Of a stretch of 57,599 bases of DNA, positions 34,325 through 43,039 are shown in pieces; positions within the stretch are counted from its first letter, which is position 1; each line of letters starts with the position of its first letter. The notes below the pieces were generated by a model that was not told the DNA's origin, did no database searches, and saw nothing but the letters and a program-made list of their open reading frames with translations. The translations under genes were made by a program, and so were the position numbers. The stretch is from Thermoanaerobacteraceae bacterium (GTDB lineage Bacteria; Bacillota; Thermoanaerobacteria; Thermoanaerobacterales; UBA4877). The stretch is taken from positions 1-57,599 of the forward strand of contig JASEJQ010000007.1 of NCBI GenBank assembly GCA_030016635.1. Direction: 5' to 3'.

Positions 34325-35686
34325 TCAGTCCGATTCCAGCAGTTTCTTAGAAACGCGATTTTGTTCTTCAATCAGGGCCTGTTCATCCAGTCTTGTAAAA
34401 TGGCCATTCTCTATTAAAACATTTCCATTTATCATTGAAAAATCTACTGCTTTAGCATCGCAGAGCACCAGTGAGGCCACCGGATCTGAAAGGCCGCCAG
34501 CAAACTCTAACCTGTCCATTTTAAACCCTATTATGTCTGCCGCCTTGCCTACTTCAATAGAGCCTATTTCTTTGTCCATCCTCATGACCTTAGCCCCACC
34601 CATTGTACCTATATACAGGGCTTCTCTTGGGGTTATTGCATCCGACCCATATTTAACCCTTTGAAGGAGAAGAGCATTTCTTATCTCAAGCAAAAAGTTT
34701 CCGGAGTCATTGCTGGCGCTGCCATCTACGCCCAGCCCTATCCTCATGCCGGTATCTTTCATCTTTGTAACTGGCGCTATACCAGAGCCCAGCCTCATAT
34801 TGGATGTAGGGCAGTGTGCCATCCCAACGTCATGCTCAGAGAGCTTTTTTATATCCTCATCGGATACCCATACCATGTGGGTAAACCATGTCCTGGGGCT
34901 TAGCCATCCCAGTTTTTCCATGTAATCCACAGGCTTTAAACCAAAATGCTCAAGGCAGTAGTCATCCTCGTCCATTGTTTCCGCCACATGGGTATTTATT
35001 ATCACATCATACTTTTCTGCCAGCCAGAGTGTATCTTTCATGAGCTGTTCCGTCACAGAAAACGGTGAGCATGGGGCAATGGCAATCCTCCTCATTGAAA
35101 ATGGCCTGGGGTCATGGTATTTCTCTATAACCCTTTCGCAGTCCTTCAATATCTCTTCCTCTTCCTGAACCACTGAATCCGGCGGAAGTCCACCATCTTT
35201 CCTGGAAAGGCACATGCTTCCCCTGGTGGGGTGAAACCTTACCCCCGTAACCTGTGCCCCCTCCATCTGCGAGTCTATGAGGTATGGATGCCCTTTGGGA
35301 AACAGGTAATGGTGGTCAGTGGTGGTGGTCACACCGCTTTTCATCATCTCCATTATAGCCACCGTAGTGGACACCCTTACAGCCTCTTCGTCAATATTTT
35401 TCCATTTTTCATATAGGAACACCAACCAGTCAAACAGTTTAGCGCTCTGTACCTCTTTAACAGCCCTGGTGAGGGATTGGTAAAAGTGGTGGTGGGTATT
35501 TACAAAACCGGGCAGGATCATCATACCCTTACCTGAAATTATCCTGTCCGGTCTGATACCATCGGCCTGGCCACTTCCCACCCCTTTTATCACATTATCC
35601 TCTATATATATCCACCCACTCTTTATTTCATCCATATTCTGGTCAAATGTAGCAATGATATCCGCATCCTTAATCAGAGTCTTCAC
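34325..35686 (-). CDS. 8-oxoguanine deaminase-type amidohydrolase
   Basis: A 453-residue amidohydrolase with the sequence style of 8-oxoguanine deaminases: PGFVNTHHHFYQSLTRA (His65-67), INTHVAET, FTHMVWV, HCPTSNMRLGSG and the aspartate of GVDGSASND. Such enzymes convert 8-oxoguanine to urate; relatives act on isocytosine or hydroxyatrazine. It would bring guanine-derived oxidised bases into the pathway. Its start overlaps the XdhD-like gene by 4 bases. It is a paralogue of ssnA at 27919. A palindrome copy at 35564 encodes GQA. Confidence 0.88.
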   Translation of the reverse strand: MKTLIKDADIIATFDQNMDEIKSGWIYIEDNVIKGVGSGQADGIRPDRIISGKGMMILPGFVNTHHHFYQSLTRAVKEVQSAKLFDWLVFLYEKWKNIDEEAVRVSTTVAIMEMMKSGVTTTTDHHYLFPKGHPYLIDSQMEGAQVTGVRFHPTRGSMCLSRKDGGLPPDSVVQEEEEILKDCERVIEKYHDPRPFSMRRIAIAPCSPFSVTEQLMKDTLWLAEKYDVIINTHVAETMDEDDYCLEHFGLKPVDYMEKLGWLSPRTWFTHMVWVSDEDIKKLSEHDVGMAHCPTSNMRLGSGIAPVTKMKDTGMRIGLGVDGSASNDSGNFLLEIRNALLLQRVKYGSDAITPREALYIGTMGGAKVMRMDKEIGSIEVGKAADIIGFKMDRLEFAGGLSDPVASLVLCDAKAVDFSMINGNVLIENGHFTRLDEQALIEEQNRVSKKLLESD

Positions 35687-37971
35687 TTATTTTCCCCCTT
35701 CTTCTGCTTTAAAAGCTCATATATTCGCTCCCCTGTAGCCGGAATTTTGAATACCCTTATATCAGCAGCATCATATATTGCATTGGTCACAGCAGGAGCA
35801 GTAGGCACCATGCCTATCTCTCCTATCCCCTTTGCCCCAAACGGTCCTGTAGACTCATAGTTTGTCACAGGTATTGTCTCTATAGAACTGGGCATATCCT
35901 TTGAGGTAGGTATGATATACGTTGAAAAGTTTGGGGTCTTAACGACACCATTTTCTATAATGAGGTCTTCAGTAAGGGCATAACCTGTACCCATAACAAA
36001 GCCGCCCTCCGATTGTCCCTCTAATCCACCCTGATTTATGACAGTACCTGCGTCAACCACTACCGCACCATCTGTCACCCTGGCCTGGCCGGTCAATGTA
36101 TTGACCTCCACCGCAGCTATCTGACCGCAGCATGAGTATATATGATGGGGGAGTCCAAATGCGCCCTCAATGGCCTTATCCGCAGTTGGAAGGTCAAAGT
36201 GCCCCTCAGCGACAGGTAAGCCTCCCCTCTCTATTGCATAAGATGAAATTTCCTCATAAGATACCCTCTTATCTTTAGCTGTTTTTACATATGCACTGCC
36301 ATCATCTATCTCTATCTCGTCCGGGGATACACTTAACATGCCTGAGGCATATCCTTTTATCTTCTCATTCATCTCCTCCGCTGCTAAGAATATAGCCTTG
36401 CCGCCTACATAAGCCGCCCTGGATGCAGTGGTAGGACCAGCATCTGGTGCATTTCTCGTATCGCCAATCACAACCCTTATCCTCTCAATAGGAAACCTCA
36501 ATGCCTCTGCAGCCACCTGGGCATATACCGTCATTGCTCCCTGTCCTATCTCCACACATCCAACCCTTACAATGAAACCGCCATCAGGGTCCATCTCTAT
36601 GACAGCATCTCCGAAATCCGGCAACCCTACACCCAGTCCCATACCCTGCCAGGAAAGGGCCAGGCCGACCCCTCTCTTTATCCACGGCCTATTTTTATCC
36701 GTCCCTCTATACCTCTCCCTTTCCCTCCAGAGCCTGCTGCCCTCCATAGCATCCAATACAGCCTCTGACTCCACATCCGTAGTAATGTGATGCCCTATAG
36801 GGGCCACTTCTCCTTTTTTTAATATGTTCTTCCTCCTGAACTCTATAGGGTCAAGACCAAGTTTTTCAGCTATAATGTCCATCTGAGACTCCATGGCAAA
36901 TGTCACCTGTGGCACCCCAAAGCCCCTGAATGCTCCAGATATGCCATTATTTGTATAGACGCTGTACCCATCTATATGGACATGTGGAATCCTGTATAGC
37001 CCGCAGCTCGATTCCAGGGCAAGATTTAAGATGGGACCTCCCAGTGAGGCATAGGCACCTGTATCAGCATAGACCTTCACATCGTTGGCAACCAGAGTGC
37101 CGTCTCTTTTAACCCCCGTCCTGTAGATCATTATCATTGGATGCCTTTTCCAGTATGATATTATAGATTCTTCACGGGGCATTACCATCTTTACAGGTTT
37201 GCCCGTCTTTAGGGCTAAAAGTGCCATTATAGGCTGGATGGTAAGTTCATCCTTTCCTCCAAAGGCACCGCCCACCGGACTGGATACCACCCTTATCTTT
37301 TCTACAGGCATATTGAGGCAGCGAGAAAGCTGGAGCTGATCTCTATGTGGATAATGGGAGCCGGCATAGACAGTAAGTGTGCCATCCTCCTCTATAAGGG
37401 CAATGCCATCCTCTGTCTCTAAAAAGGCATGCTCCTGTCTGCTGGCATAATAGGTATTCTCTATGATGAGGTCTGCCTCATCAAATCCCTTATCGATATC
37501 TCCCTTTCTTATTTCAGTGTGAAGCAGAATATTTCCGCTCTCATGCACTTTGGGTGAGTCAGGTTCAATGGCCCTGATGGGGTCATCCACCACAGGAAGC
37601 ACCTCATACTCCACTTCTATGAGCAATGCAGCCTCCTCTGCAATCTCTTTTGATACAGCTGCTACCGCTGCCACTGCATCACCAGCATACCGCACCTTGT
37701 CTTTGCAGAGTACAGGCTGGTCCTGTATGGCTATGCCGAAGCCGTTAAGGCCAGGCACGTCCTCCCATGTAACCACTGCCTCAACCCCGGGCAGGGCCTT
37801 CGCTTTAGATGTATCAATGCTCTTTATAAGGGCATGTGGATGTATTGAACGCAGCACCTTGCCCCAAAGCATACCATCAAAGGAGAGGTCGCTCATGTAT
37901 TTTGTAGTTCCTGTCACCTTTTCATATGCATCAACTCTGGGTATATCCTTGCCAACATATTTGAGGTCCAC
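35683..37971 (-). CDS. xdhD: XdhD-like molybdenum hydroxylase subunit
   Basis: A 762-residue molybdopterin subunit. The N-terminal hammerhead domain starts KDIPRVDAYEKVTGTTKYMSD; molybdopterin loops include GGAFGGKDEL and GAFRGFGVPQ; the base catalyst region reads GPFGAKGIGEIG. E. coli XdhD is 956 residues because a 2Fe-2S domain is fused at its N terminus; that domain is absent here. No 2Fe-2S gene is adjacent, so the orphan XdhC at 19442-19909 is the likely partner. It overlaps the FAD gene stop/start by one base. It carries two palindromes (GQA and GLA). Confidence 0.9.
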   Translation of the reverse strand: MDLKYVGKDIPRVDAYEKVTGTTKYMSDLSFDGMLWGKVLRSIHPHALIKSIDTSKAKALPGVEAVVTWEDVPGLNGFGIAIQDQPVLCKDKVRYAGDAVAAVAAVSKEIAEEAALLIEVEYEVLPVVDDPIRAIEPDSPKVHESGNILLHTEIRKGDIDKGFDEADLIIENTYYASRQEHAFLETEDGIALIEEDGTLTVYAGSHYPHRDQLQLSRCLNMPVEKIRVVSSPVGGAFGGKDELTIQPIMALLALKTGKPVKMVMPREESIISYWKRHPMIMIYRTGVKRDGTLVANDVKVYADTGAYASLGGPILNLALESSCGLYRIPHVHIDGYSVYTNNGISGAFRGFGVPQVTFAMESQMDIIAEKLGLDPIEFRRKNILKKGEVAPIGHHITTDVESEAVLDAMEGSRLWRERERYRGTDKNRPWIKRGVGLALSWQGMGLGVGLPDFGDAVIEMDPDGGFIVRVGCVEIGQGAMTVYAQVAAEALRFPIERIRVVIGDTRNAPDAGPTTASRAAYVGGKAIFLAAEEMNEKIKGYASGMLSVSPDEIEIDDGSAYVKTAKDKRVSYEEISSYAIERGGLPVAEGHFDLPTADKAIEGAFGLPHHIYSCCGQIAAVEVNTLTGQARVTDGAVVVDAGTVINQGGLEGQSEGGFVMGTGYALTEDLIIENGVVKTPNFSTYIIPTSKDMPSSIETIPVTNYESTGPFGAKGIGEIGMVPTAPAVTNAIYDAADIRVFKIPATGERIYELLKQKKGENK

Positions 37972-38831
37972 TAAATCACCCCCAATTCCAGCATACCTTC
38001 ATAAAACAGGTTTGCGCTCATCTCTGCCCTATATCTGGCAGAAGCCCTGACATCACTGATAGGGGAGACCCTATCCCTTATCTTCATGGCTATCTCCCAG
38101 AGCCTCTCCGCGCTGTCTATCCTGCTCCCTGCCATGAGGTTTTCTACCTCTATGCATCGGATAACTGTAGGTGCAGCAGAGCCAACCGCCACAGCAGCCC
38201 TTTCAATTATTTTACTGCTTCTGTTCATACTCAGGATTACTGCAATATTGACGATGGATATGGCCATGGCGTTTCTCTGCCCCAGCTTCTTAAAGAAACC
38301 TATCTCTCCATTGGCAATTGTTGGCACAACTATATCGACCAGAATCTCATTATCCCTCATAGCCGTCCTGCCTGGCCCTGTAAATAATTCTTCTATAGGA
38401 ATTGTCCTTTCCCCATCTATACTTTTAAGTTTCACATGAGCACCGTGGACAGAAAGGGCAGGTATGGTATCCCCTGCCGGGGATGCATTAACCACATTTC
38501 CACCGATTGTACCCCTGTTTCTTATCTGCGGTGAGCCCACCTGAGCACACGCTTTTTTTAAAACAGGCACCTCATCGCATAACCCTGACTCCACAATCTC
38601 ATTGTGAGTGGTGAGAGGGGCAATATGCACATCGCCCCCGTCAACATGTACGCCATGCAGTTCATCTAACCTGCCTATATCGACTATGTTATCTTCCCTT
38701 ATCATATCATGCTTTAACCTGACAAGGAGGTCAGTGCCGCCGGCAAGAATCCTGGCTCTACCCCTCATCTGGTCCAGCAGTTTCAGGCATTCGTCCAGCG
38801 AAGAAGGTCTGAAATAATCAAATTCCTTCAT
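37971..38831 (-). CDS. Molybdenum hydroxylase FAD subunit (YgfM-like)
   Basis: A 286-residue FAD subunit with both flavin loops: AGGTDLLVRLK (about 31-41) and RNRGTIGGNVVNASPAGD (about 104-121). In E. coli the corresponding gene ygfM lies beside xdhD, as here. It follows glyA by 15 bases. With the XdhD-like subunit it forms the second hydroxylase of the operon. Confidence 0.92.
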   Translation of the reverse strand: MKEFDYFRPSSLDECLKLLDQMRGRARILAGGTDLLVRLKHDMIREDNIVDIGRLDELHGVHVDGGDVHIAPLTTHNEIVESGLCDEVPVLKKACAQVGSPQIRNRGTIGGNVVNASPAGDTIPALSVHGAHVKLKSIDGERTIPIEELFTGPGRTAMRDNEILVDIVVPTIANGEIGFFKKLGQRNAMAISIVNIAVILSMNRSSKIIERAAVAVGSAAPTVIRCIEVENLMAGSRIDSAERLWEIAMKIRDRVSPISDVRASARYRAEMSANLFYEGMLELGVI

Positions 38832-38846
38832 AAAAATCCCCTACCT

Positions 38847-40085
38847 TTATTCTTCCTCATACAGTGGAAAATCCTTCAAAATTTTTGAGACCCTATCCTT
38901 TACGTCATCTACACTGTAGCTCCCCTTAATAACCGATGCGATTATATCTGCAATCTCATCCATCTCATGAATGCCAAGGCCCCTGGTCGTTGCGGCAGGC
39001 GTGCCGATACGTATGCCGCTTGTCACATTGGGCCCCTTTGGGTCATCGGGTATGGTGTTTTTATTTACCGTTATATTCATCTCCTCTAATTTTTTCTCAA
39101 TATCCTTTCCGCTTACATCATATTTTCTGAGGTCTACCAACATAAGATGATTGTCTGTACCGCCAGACACCAGATCAATATCCCTCTTTAAAAGTCCATC
39201 AGCTAATGCCTTTGCATTTTCTACTATCCTCCTTTGATAGTCTTTGAAGTCATCAGACATGGCCTCTTTAAAGCACACGGCTTTGGCTGCAATTATATGC
39301 ATCAGGGGGCCTCCCTGCGTACCGGGGAATATAGCCTTGTCTATGGCTTTACCCAGTTCCTCTTTGCAGAGGATTGCGCCACCCCGTGGCCCTCTTAATG
39401 TTTTATGGGTTGTGGTGGTCACTACGTGGGCATAGGGTACAGGGCTCATATGATAACCTGCAGCTACAAGACCTGCAATATGGGCCATATCTACCATGAG
39501 ATAGGCATTTACGCTATCGGCAATTTCTCTAAATTTCTTGAAATCAATTTCCCTAGGATATGCACTGGCCCCTGCTACAATTAGCTTCGGCCTGGCCTCT
39601 TTTGCAATCCTCTCCACCTCGTCATAGTCCATCCTTCCAGTGGTGGGGTCTACGCCATAGGACACAAAATTAAAATACTTACCCGATATATTCACAGGGC
39701 TGCCATGGGTCAGGTGACCGCCATGGGAAAGGTTCATCCCCAGAACAGTATCCCCAGGATTTAAAAGGGCAAAATACACAGCGGTGTTAGCCTGAGCCCC
39801 TGAATGGGGTTGGACATTCGCATATTCAGCATTAAAAAGACTCTTAAGCCTCTCCCTTGCCAGCTCCTCTACCTCATCCACAAACTGACATCCGCCGTAA
39901 TATCTCTTGCCCGGGTAACCCTCAGCATACTTGTTTGTAAGCACAGTGCCCATGGCTGCCATAACAGCAGGACTTACAAAGTTTTCAGAAGCAATCAGCT
40001 CAATTGTTTTTCTCTGTCTGCCCAGCTCTCTTCTTATACTGGCAGCAACCTCAGGGTCAACCATATCAATTGTCTTAAGGTCCAT
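38847..40085 (-). CDS. glyA: Serine hydroxymethyltransferase
   Basis: A 412-residue PLP enzyme that interconverts glycine plus methylene-THF and serine. The PLP lysine is Lys228 in [25 protein letters not shown] and HSGAQAN are also present. Length is standard. Its place inside a purine operon is unusual outside purinolytic Clostridia, where purine-derived glycine and one-carbon units are channelled to serine and pyruvate. The gap upstream is 52 bases. One palindrome (39589) encodes ARP. Confidence 0.96.
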   Translation of the reverse strand: MDLKTIDMVDPEVAASIRRELGRQRKTIELIASENFVSPAVMAAMGTVLTNKYAEGYPGKRYYGGCQFVDEVEELARERLKSLFNAEYANVQPHSGAQANTAVYFALLNPGDTVLGMNLSHGGHLTHGSPVNISGKYFNFVSYGVDPTTGRMDYDEVERIAKEARPKLIVAGASAYPREIDFKKFREIADSVNAYLMVDMAHIAGLVAAGYHMSPVPYAHVVTTTTHKTLRGPRGGAILCKEELGKAIDKAIFPGTQGGPLMHIIAAKAVCFKEAMSDDFKDYQRRIVENAKALADGLLKRDIDLVSGGTDNHLMLVDLRKYDVSGKDIEKKLEEMNITVNKNTIPDDPKGPNVTSGIRIGTPAATTRGLGIHEMDEIADIIASVIKGSYSVDDVKDRVSKILKDFPLYEEE

Positions 40086-40137
40086 ATCTTATGCATCTCC
40101 TTATCAGTTAGTTTAAAGACACCTATCTCTATATTCT

Positions 40138-41526
40138 CTAAAAACCCCTTATTTCCTTCAAAAGCCTGTCAATTTCTCCAACTTTTTCTCTCTCCTTCTG
40201 CCACCATTCCTGATTTCTCTGAGCATTGAGCTCCTCTACAGTCTTCCCCTGCTGCTCAACCCAGGTGTAATACTTGAGATTAAACCACCTGTCACGGTTA
40301 TTTACTGTCCCCTCCTGGATATAATCCTGCTTGACATTGTTAAATATTGAATTATAATAAACGGCTGCCTTTGTTTTATCCATCCTGCCATATCTCGCAT
40401 CCAGGTCGGCCATCACAGAGTGATACCTATCTATGGTGTCGGTGAGTATGGTAACCACATTATCACCTTTGCCCAGTCTCCAGAATTTAGCAGACTTGAT
40501 TGCACCCAACACATTGCAGACACCGGATATCCCAAATATAGTGGACATCTCCTTTACCACATCTCGGCTGATACCAACCTCCTCAGCCAGGTATTCCATC
40601 CCTTCGGAGTCGGTCAGTAGCCAAAGACCCAGCTTGCATTCCATATCATCTATGCACATTATGGCATCCATATTCATCACATTATGTATCCAGGTGACAT
40701 GCTTATCTCCTATACCCTGTATATCGTGGTCTCCATATCCATTGTTATACAGTGTGGGGCATTGGATGGGTTCAAGGCCGACAATCTTCAGGTCCGGGAA
40801 CAGTTCCTTAAGCCTGTCTCCTGCGGCAATAGTACCGGCTGACCCCATGGCAGAGACATAAGCAGCACACTTTCCATTGCCTATTCCTTTCTCATTCAAG
40901 TCATTTACCAGCTCACCTATAGTATTGCCTGTCACATAATAATGAAACCTGTAGTTGGCCATAACCTCAAACTGATTTAAGACCTTTACCTTTGGGTCCT
41001 TAGACAGCTCTTTACACTTATCATATATCTGCTTGACACTGGACTCGCATCCCGGTGTCTTTATATATCTTGCCCCATAGCCTTCTATTTTCTCAAACCT
41101 TTCCCTGCTCATCATCTCCGGCAGTATAACCACAGAGTCATAGCCCATCCTGGCGCCAACCCATGCGCCACCAATCCCATAGTTCCCTGTAGATGGGTAT
41201 ACCACAGTGTTTTTTCCTGGTACAATTTCACCATAGAGCTGTTTTTCCATGGTAACCGAGTATGTGGCGCCCACCTTATGTGAGCCTGTCGGGAAATCCC
41301 TCCCATAAAGGACTATTATGTTTGCGTCCACACCGGTGAGCTCTTTTGGCAAAACCATGTAACACGGTGTGCCGTCGGATTTCTTCCATGTGATGTTGTA
41401 GAGGTTGATCGGGTCTAAGGGATTTACTTCCTTAGCCATTAGCGCCTTCTCTCTGATGTCAGATGGTATATTTTCAGGGTGAAGCATCTCCTCAAACGTA
41501 GGACCCCATATAAGTTGTTTTTCCAT
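40138..41526 (-). CDS. Fold-type II PLP-dependent enzyme (lyase/synthase, unassigned)
   Basis: A 462-residue enzyme of the TrpB/threonine synthase/cysteine synthase superfamily. PLP Lys84 is in PTGSHKVGATYS, with the phosphate loop STGNYGIGG at 112-120. A C-terminal tail of about 90 residues rich in Trp and charged residues (RWFNLKYYTWVEQQ) is unusual. The start at 41526 has GAGGAGG 7 bases upstream. YgeX (2,3-diaminopropionate ammonia-lyase) has the same fold and occupies this role in the E. coli locus, but this protein is not similar enough to call YgeX. Function inferred only. Confidence 0.75.
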   Translation of the reverse strand: MEKQLIWGPTFEEMLHPENIPSDIREKALMAKEVNPLDPINLYNITWKKSDGTPCYMVLPKELTGVDANIIVLYGRDFPTGSHKVGATYSVTMEKQLYGEIVPGKNTVVYPSTGNYGIGGAWVGARMGYDSVVILPEMMSRERFEKIEGYGARYIKTPGCESSVKQIYDKCKELSKDPKVKVLNQFEVMANYRFHYYVTGNTIGELVNDLNEKGIGNGKCAAYVSAMGSAGTIAAGDRLKELFPDLKIVGLEPIQCPTLYNNGYGDHDIQGIGDKHVTWIHNVMNMDAIMCIDDMECKLGLWLLTDSEGMEYLAEEVGISRDVVKEMSTIFGISGVCNVLGAIKSAKFWRLGKGDNVVTILTDTIDRYHSVMADLDARYGRMDKTKAAVYYNSIFNNVKQDYIQEGTVNNRDRWFNLKYYTWVEQQGKTVEELNAQRNQEWWQKEREKVGEIDRLLKEIRGF

Positions 41527-41537
41527 TTTTATCCTCC

Positions 41538-42785
41538 TCAATTTGAGCCGATTAAGCTTAGTTTTTTAATAAGGTCATCAATGTCAGGTTCCACGGATAT
41601 GCCCTGGCCTGCAGCCTTTTGTGCACTCTTTATATCCTTAAGGCCGTTGCCCGTAACCACTATGGCAACCCTCTCGTCTTCTTTAAGTCTGCCTTCCAAA
41701 GCCATTTTCTTAAAACCAGCAAATCCGGTAACTCCAGCAGGCTCGCCAAAAACCCCTGTATCCCTTGCCAGCTCCCTCATGGCATCGAGGATTTCCTCAT
41801 CAGAAACGGCTACCATATCTCCCCTGCTCTCCCTAACTGCTCGTAATGCCTTAGCCCAGTTTCTGGGCGCTCCTACATCTATACTGTCAGCAATAGTACT
41901 TCCTTTAATGAATTCTACCCTATCCTTATTGCTTTTTATGGCGTCAAATACAGGGCTGCACCCCTCTGCCTGAACCCCAATTATTTGAGGCATACGGTCT
42001 GTAAAGCCGATCTCCTTAAGGTCGTAAAATGCTTTATATAAACTGCTTATACAGCACCCATCTCCCACCGCTATGAATACCTTATCGGGCACATCCCATT
42101 CCAGTTGTTCTGCAATCTCCATACCGCATGTCTTTTTACCCTCCAAAAGGTATGGGTTTATACCACAGTTCCTGTTGTACCATCCGTATTTCTCTATGGC
42201 CTCCTCAGACAATCTGAAGGCATCCTCATAATCTCCCTTTACCAGCATGACAATGGCACCGTATATCAAAAGCTGTGTCACCTTGGCTATAGGGGCATCC
42301 TCCGGGACAAATATAAAGCTCTTCAGCCCGGCCACAGCAGCAAATCCAGCCATGGAACTGGCTGCATTTCCAGTGGAAGAGCATGCAATGGTGTCCCTGC
42401 CAAAATCAAGGGCCTTGGCAACGCCCACAGCGCTGGCCCTATCTTTTAAAGACCCTGTGGGATTTCTCCCATCATCCTTTATGTAAACCTGTTTCACCCC
42501 ATATTTATGTGCTAACTTATTTGAACTATAGAGCGGAGTAAAACCCACTGATAATGGTTGAATATGAGATGCATCATTAACGGGCAATATCGGAAAATAT
42601 CTCCATTGGGTATAATTTCTATTATTTTTTAAACCCTCTTTTGTCAATTCTTTTTTCACTTCATCATAGTCGTAAAGGACATCCAGTGTTCCATCCAGCC
42701 CGCAGTGTGGACAGGTATAAAGGGTCTCCTCCTCTTTGTATGTCCTTCCGCACAGCACACACCTTAACTCAGTCACATTTGCCAT
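41538..42785 (-). CDS. Threonine synthase-like PLP enzyme with zinc ribbon
   Basis: A 415-residue fold-type II PLP enzyme. An N-terminal zinc ribbon has Cys9, Cys12, Cys25 and Cys28; PLP Lys114 is in NPTGSLKDRA, and the phosphate loop is SSTGNAAS (136-143). Annotated relatives are threonine synthases, but hom and thrB are absent here and the gene is first in a purine operon directly behind a sigma-54 promoter. It may instead act on a diamino- or ureido-amino acid, perhaps in tandem with the next gene. The start has GAGGAGATG upstream. Confidence 0.78.
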   Translation of the reverse strand: MANVTELRCVLCGRTYKEEETLYTCPHCGLDGTLDVLYDYDEVKKELTKEGLKNNRNYTQWRYFPILPVNDASHIQPLSVGFTPLYSSNKLAHKYGVKQVYIKDDGRNPTGSLKDRASAVGVAKALDFGRDTIACSSTGNAASSMAGFAAVAGLKSFIFVPEDAPIAKVTQLLIYGAIVMLVKGDYEDAFRLSEEAIEKYGWYNRNCGINPYLLEGKKTCGMEIAEQLEWDVPDKVFIAVGDGCCISSLYKAFYDLKEIGFTDRMPQIIGVQAEGCSPVFDAIKSNKDRVEFIKGSTIADSIDVGAPRNWAKALRAVRESRGDMVAVSDEEILDAMRELARDTGVFGEPAGVTGFAGFKKMALEGRLKEDERVAIVVTGNGLKDIKSAQKAAGQGISVEPDIDDLIKKLSLIGSN

Positions 42786-42834
42786 TTAGCTTCATCTCCT
42801 CACGCAGTGTTCATAAAGCTCCATCCTGATGATA

Positions 42835-42850
42835 TGCAAGAATCATGCCA
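42835..42850 (-). promoter_or_regulatory. Sigma-54 (-24/-12) promoter of the purine operon
   Basis: On the minus strand 42850-42835 reads TGGCATGATTCTTGCA, a perfect match to the sigma-54 consensus TGGCAYRNNNNTTGCW, with GG and GC at the correct spacing. Transcription would start about 12 bases past the GC, near 42824, giving a leader of about 40 bases to the first gene at 42785. A sigma-54 activator gene lies immediately upstream. Confidence 0.92.
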
Positions 42851-42859
42851 CTAGGTAGA

Positions 42860-42922
42860 GTATCAAAACGAGCGCTCAGGTACCGTGATGTTATTGCCAG
42901 GCATATCATCGACTTACATCTC
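42860..42922 (-). repeat. Dispersed intergenic repeat, copy C (inverted orientation)
   Basis: The plus strand reads GTATCAAAACGAGCGCTCAG at its start, the reverse complement of module 1 of copies A, B and D, and ends near GACTTACATCT. It lies between the sigma-54 promoter and the enhancer palindromes, so it may also contribute to DNA bending or spacing there. Confidence 0.7.
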
Positions 42923-42949
42923 AGTGAAATCATTTTTAAACTACTGAAA

Positions 42950-42966
42950 TTTATCAATTTGATAAA
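42950..42966. promoter_or_regulatory. Upstream activator site 1 (palindrome)
   Basis: TTTATCAATTTGATAAA is a perfect 7-bp dyad around ATT, about 100 bases upstream of the -24 element. The half-site TTTATCA recurs in the larger palindrome at 43006-43039. It is the expected type and place for a sigma-54 enhancer site. Confidence 0.7.
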
Positions 42967-43005
42967 GAAAAAGGCTCCCTATCAAAGAGAACCAGTCAAG
43001 GTACA

Positions 43006-43039
43006 TTTATCAAAATGATAATATTATCATTTTGATAAA
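43006..43039. promoter_or_regulatory. Upstream activator site 2/3 (34-bp palindrome)
   Basis: A perfect 34-bp inverted repeat: TTTATCAAAATGATAAT meets its complement ATTATCATTTTGATAAA at 43022/43023. It can be read as two overlapping activator dimers sites about 160-190 bases upstream of the promoter. It overlaps the last codons and stop of the activator gene. It lacks the GC stem of a terminator, so a binding-site role is more likely. Confidence 0.65.

Noticed and set aside
40138-41526. Calling this gene ygeX (diaminopropionate ammonia-lyase)
   Set aside because: Same PLP fold, but motifs around the lysine and the C-terminal tail differ from YgeX; only a functional analogy can be proposed.
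43006-43039. 34-bp palindrome as an intrinsic terminator of the activator gene
   Set aside because: The stem is AT-rich, lacks a following T-run, and shares half-sites with a second dyad upstream of a sigma-54 promoter; enhancer sites fit better.
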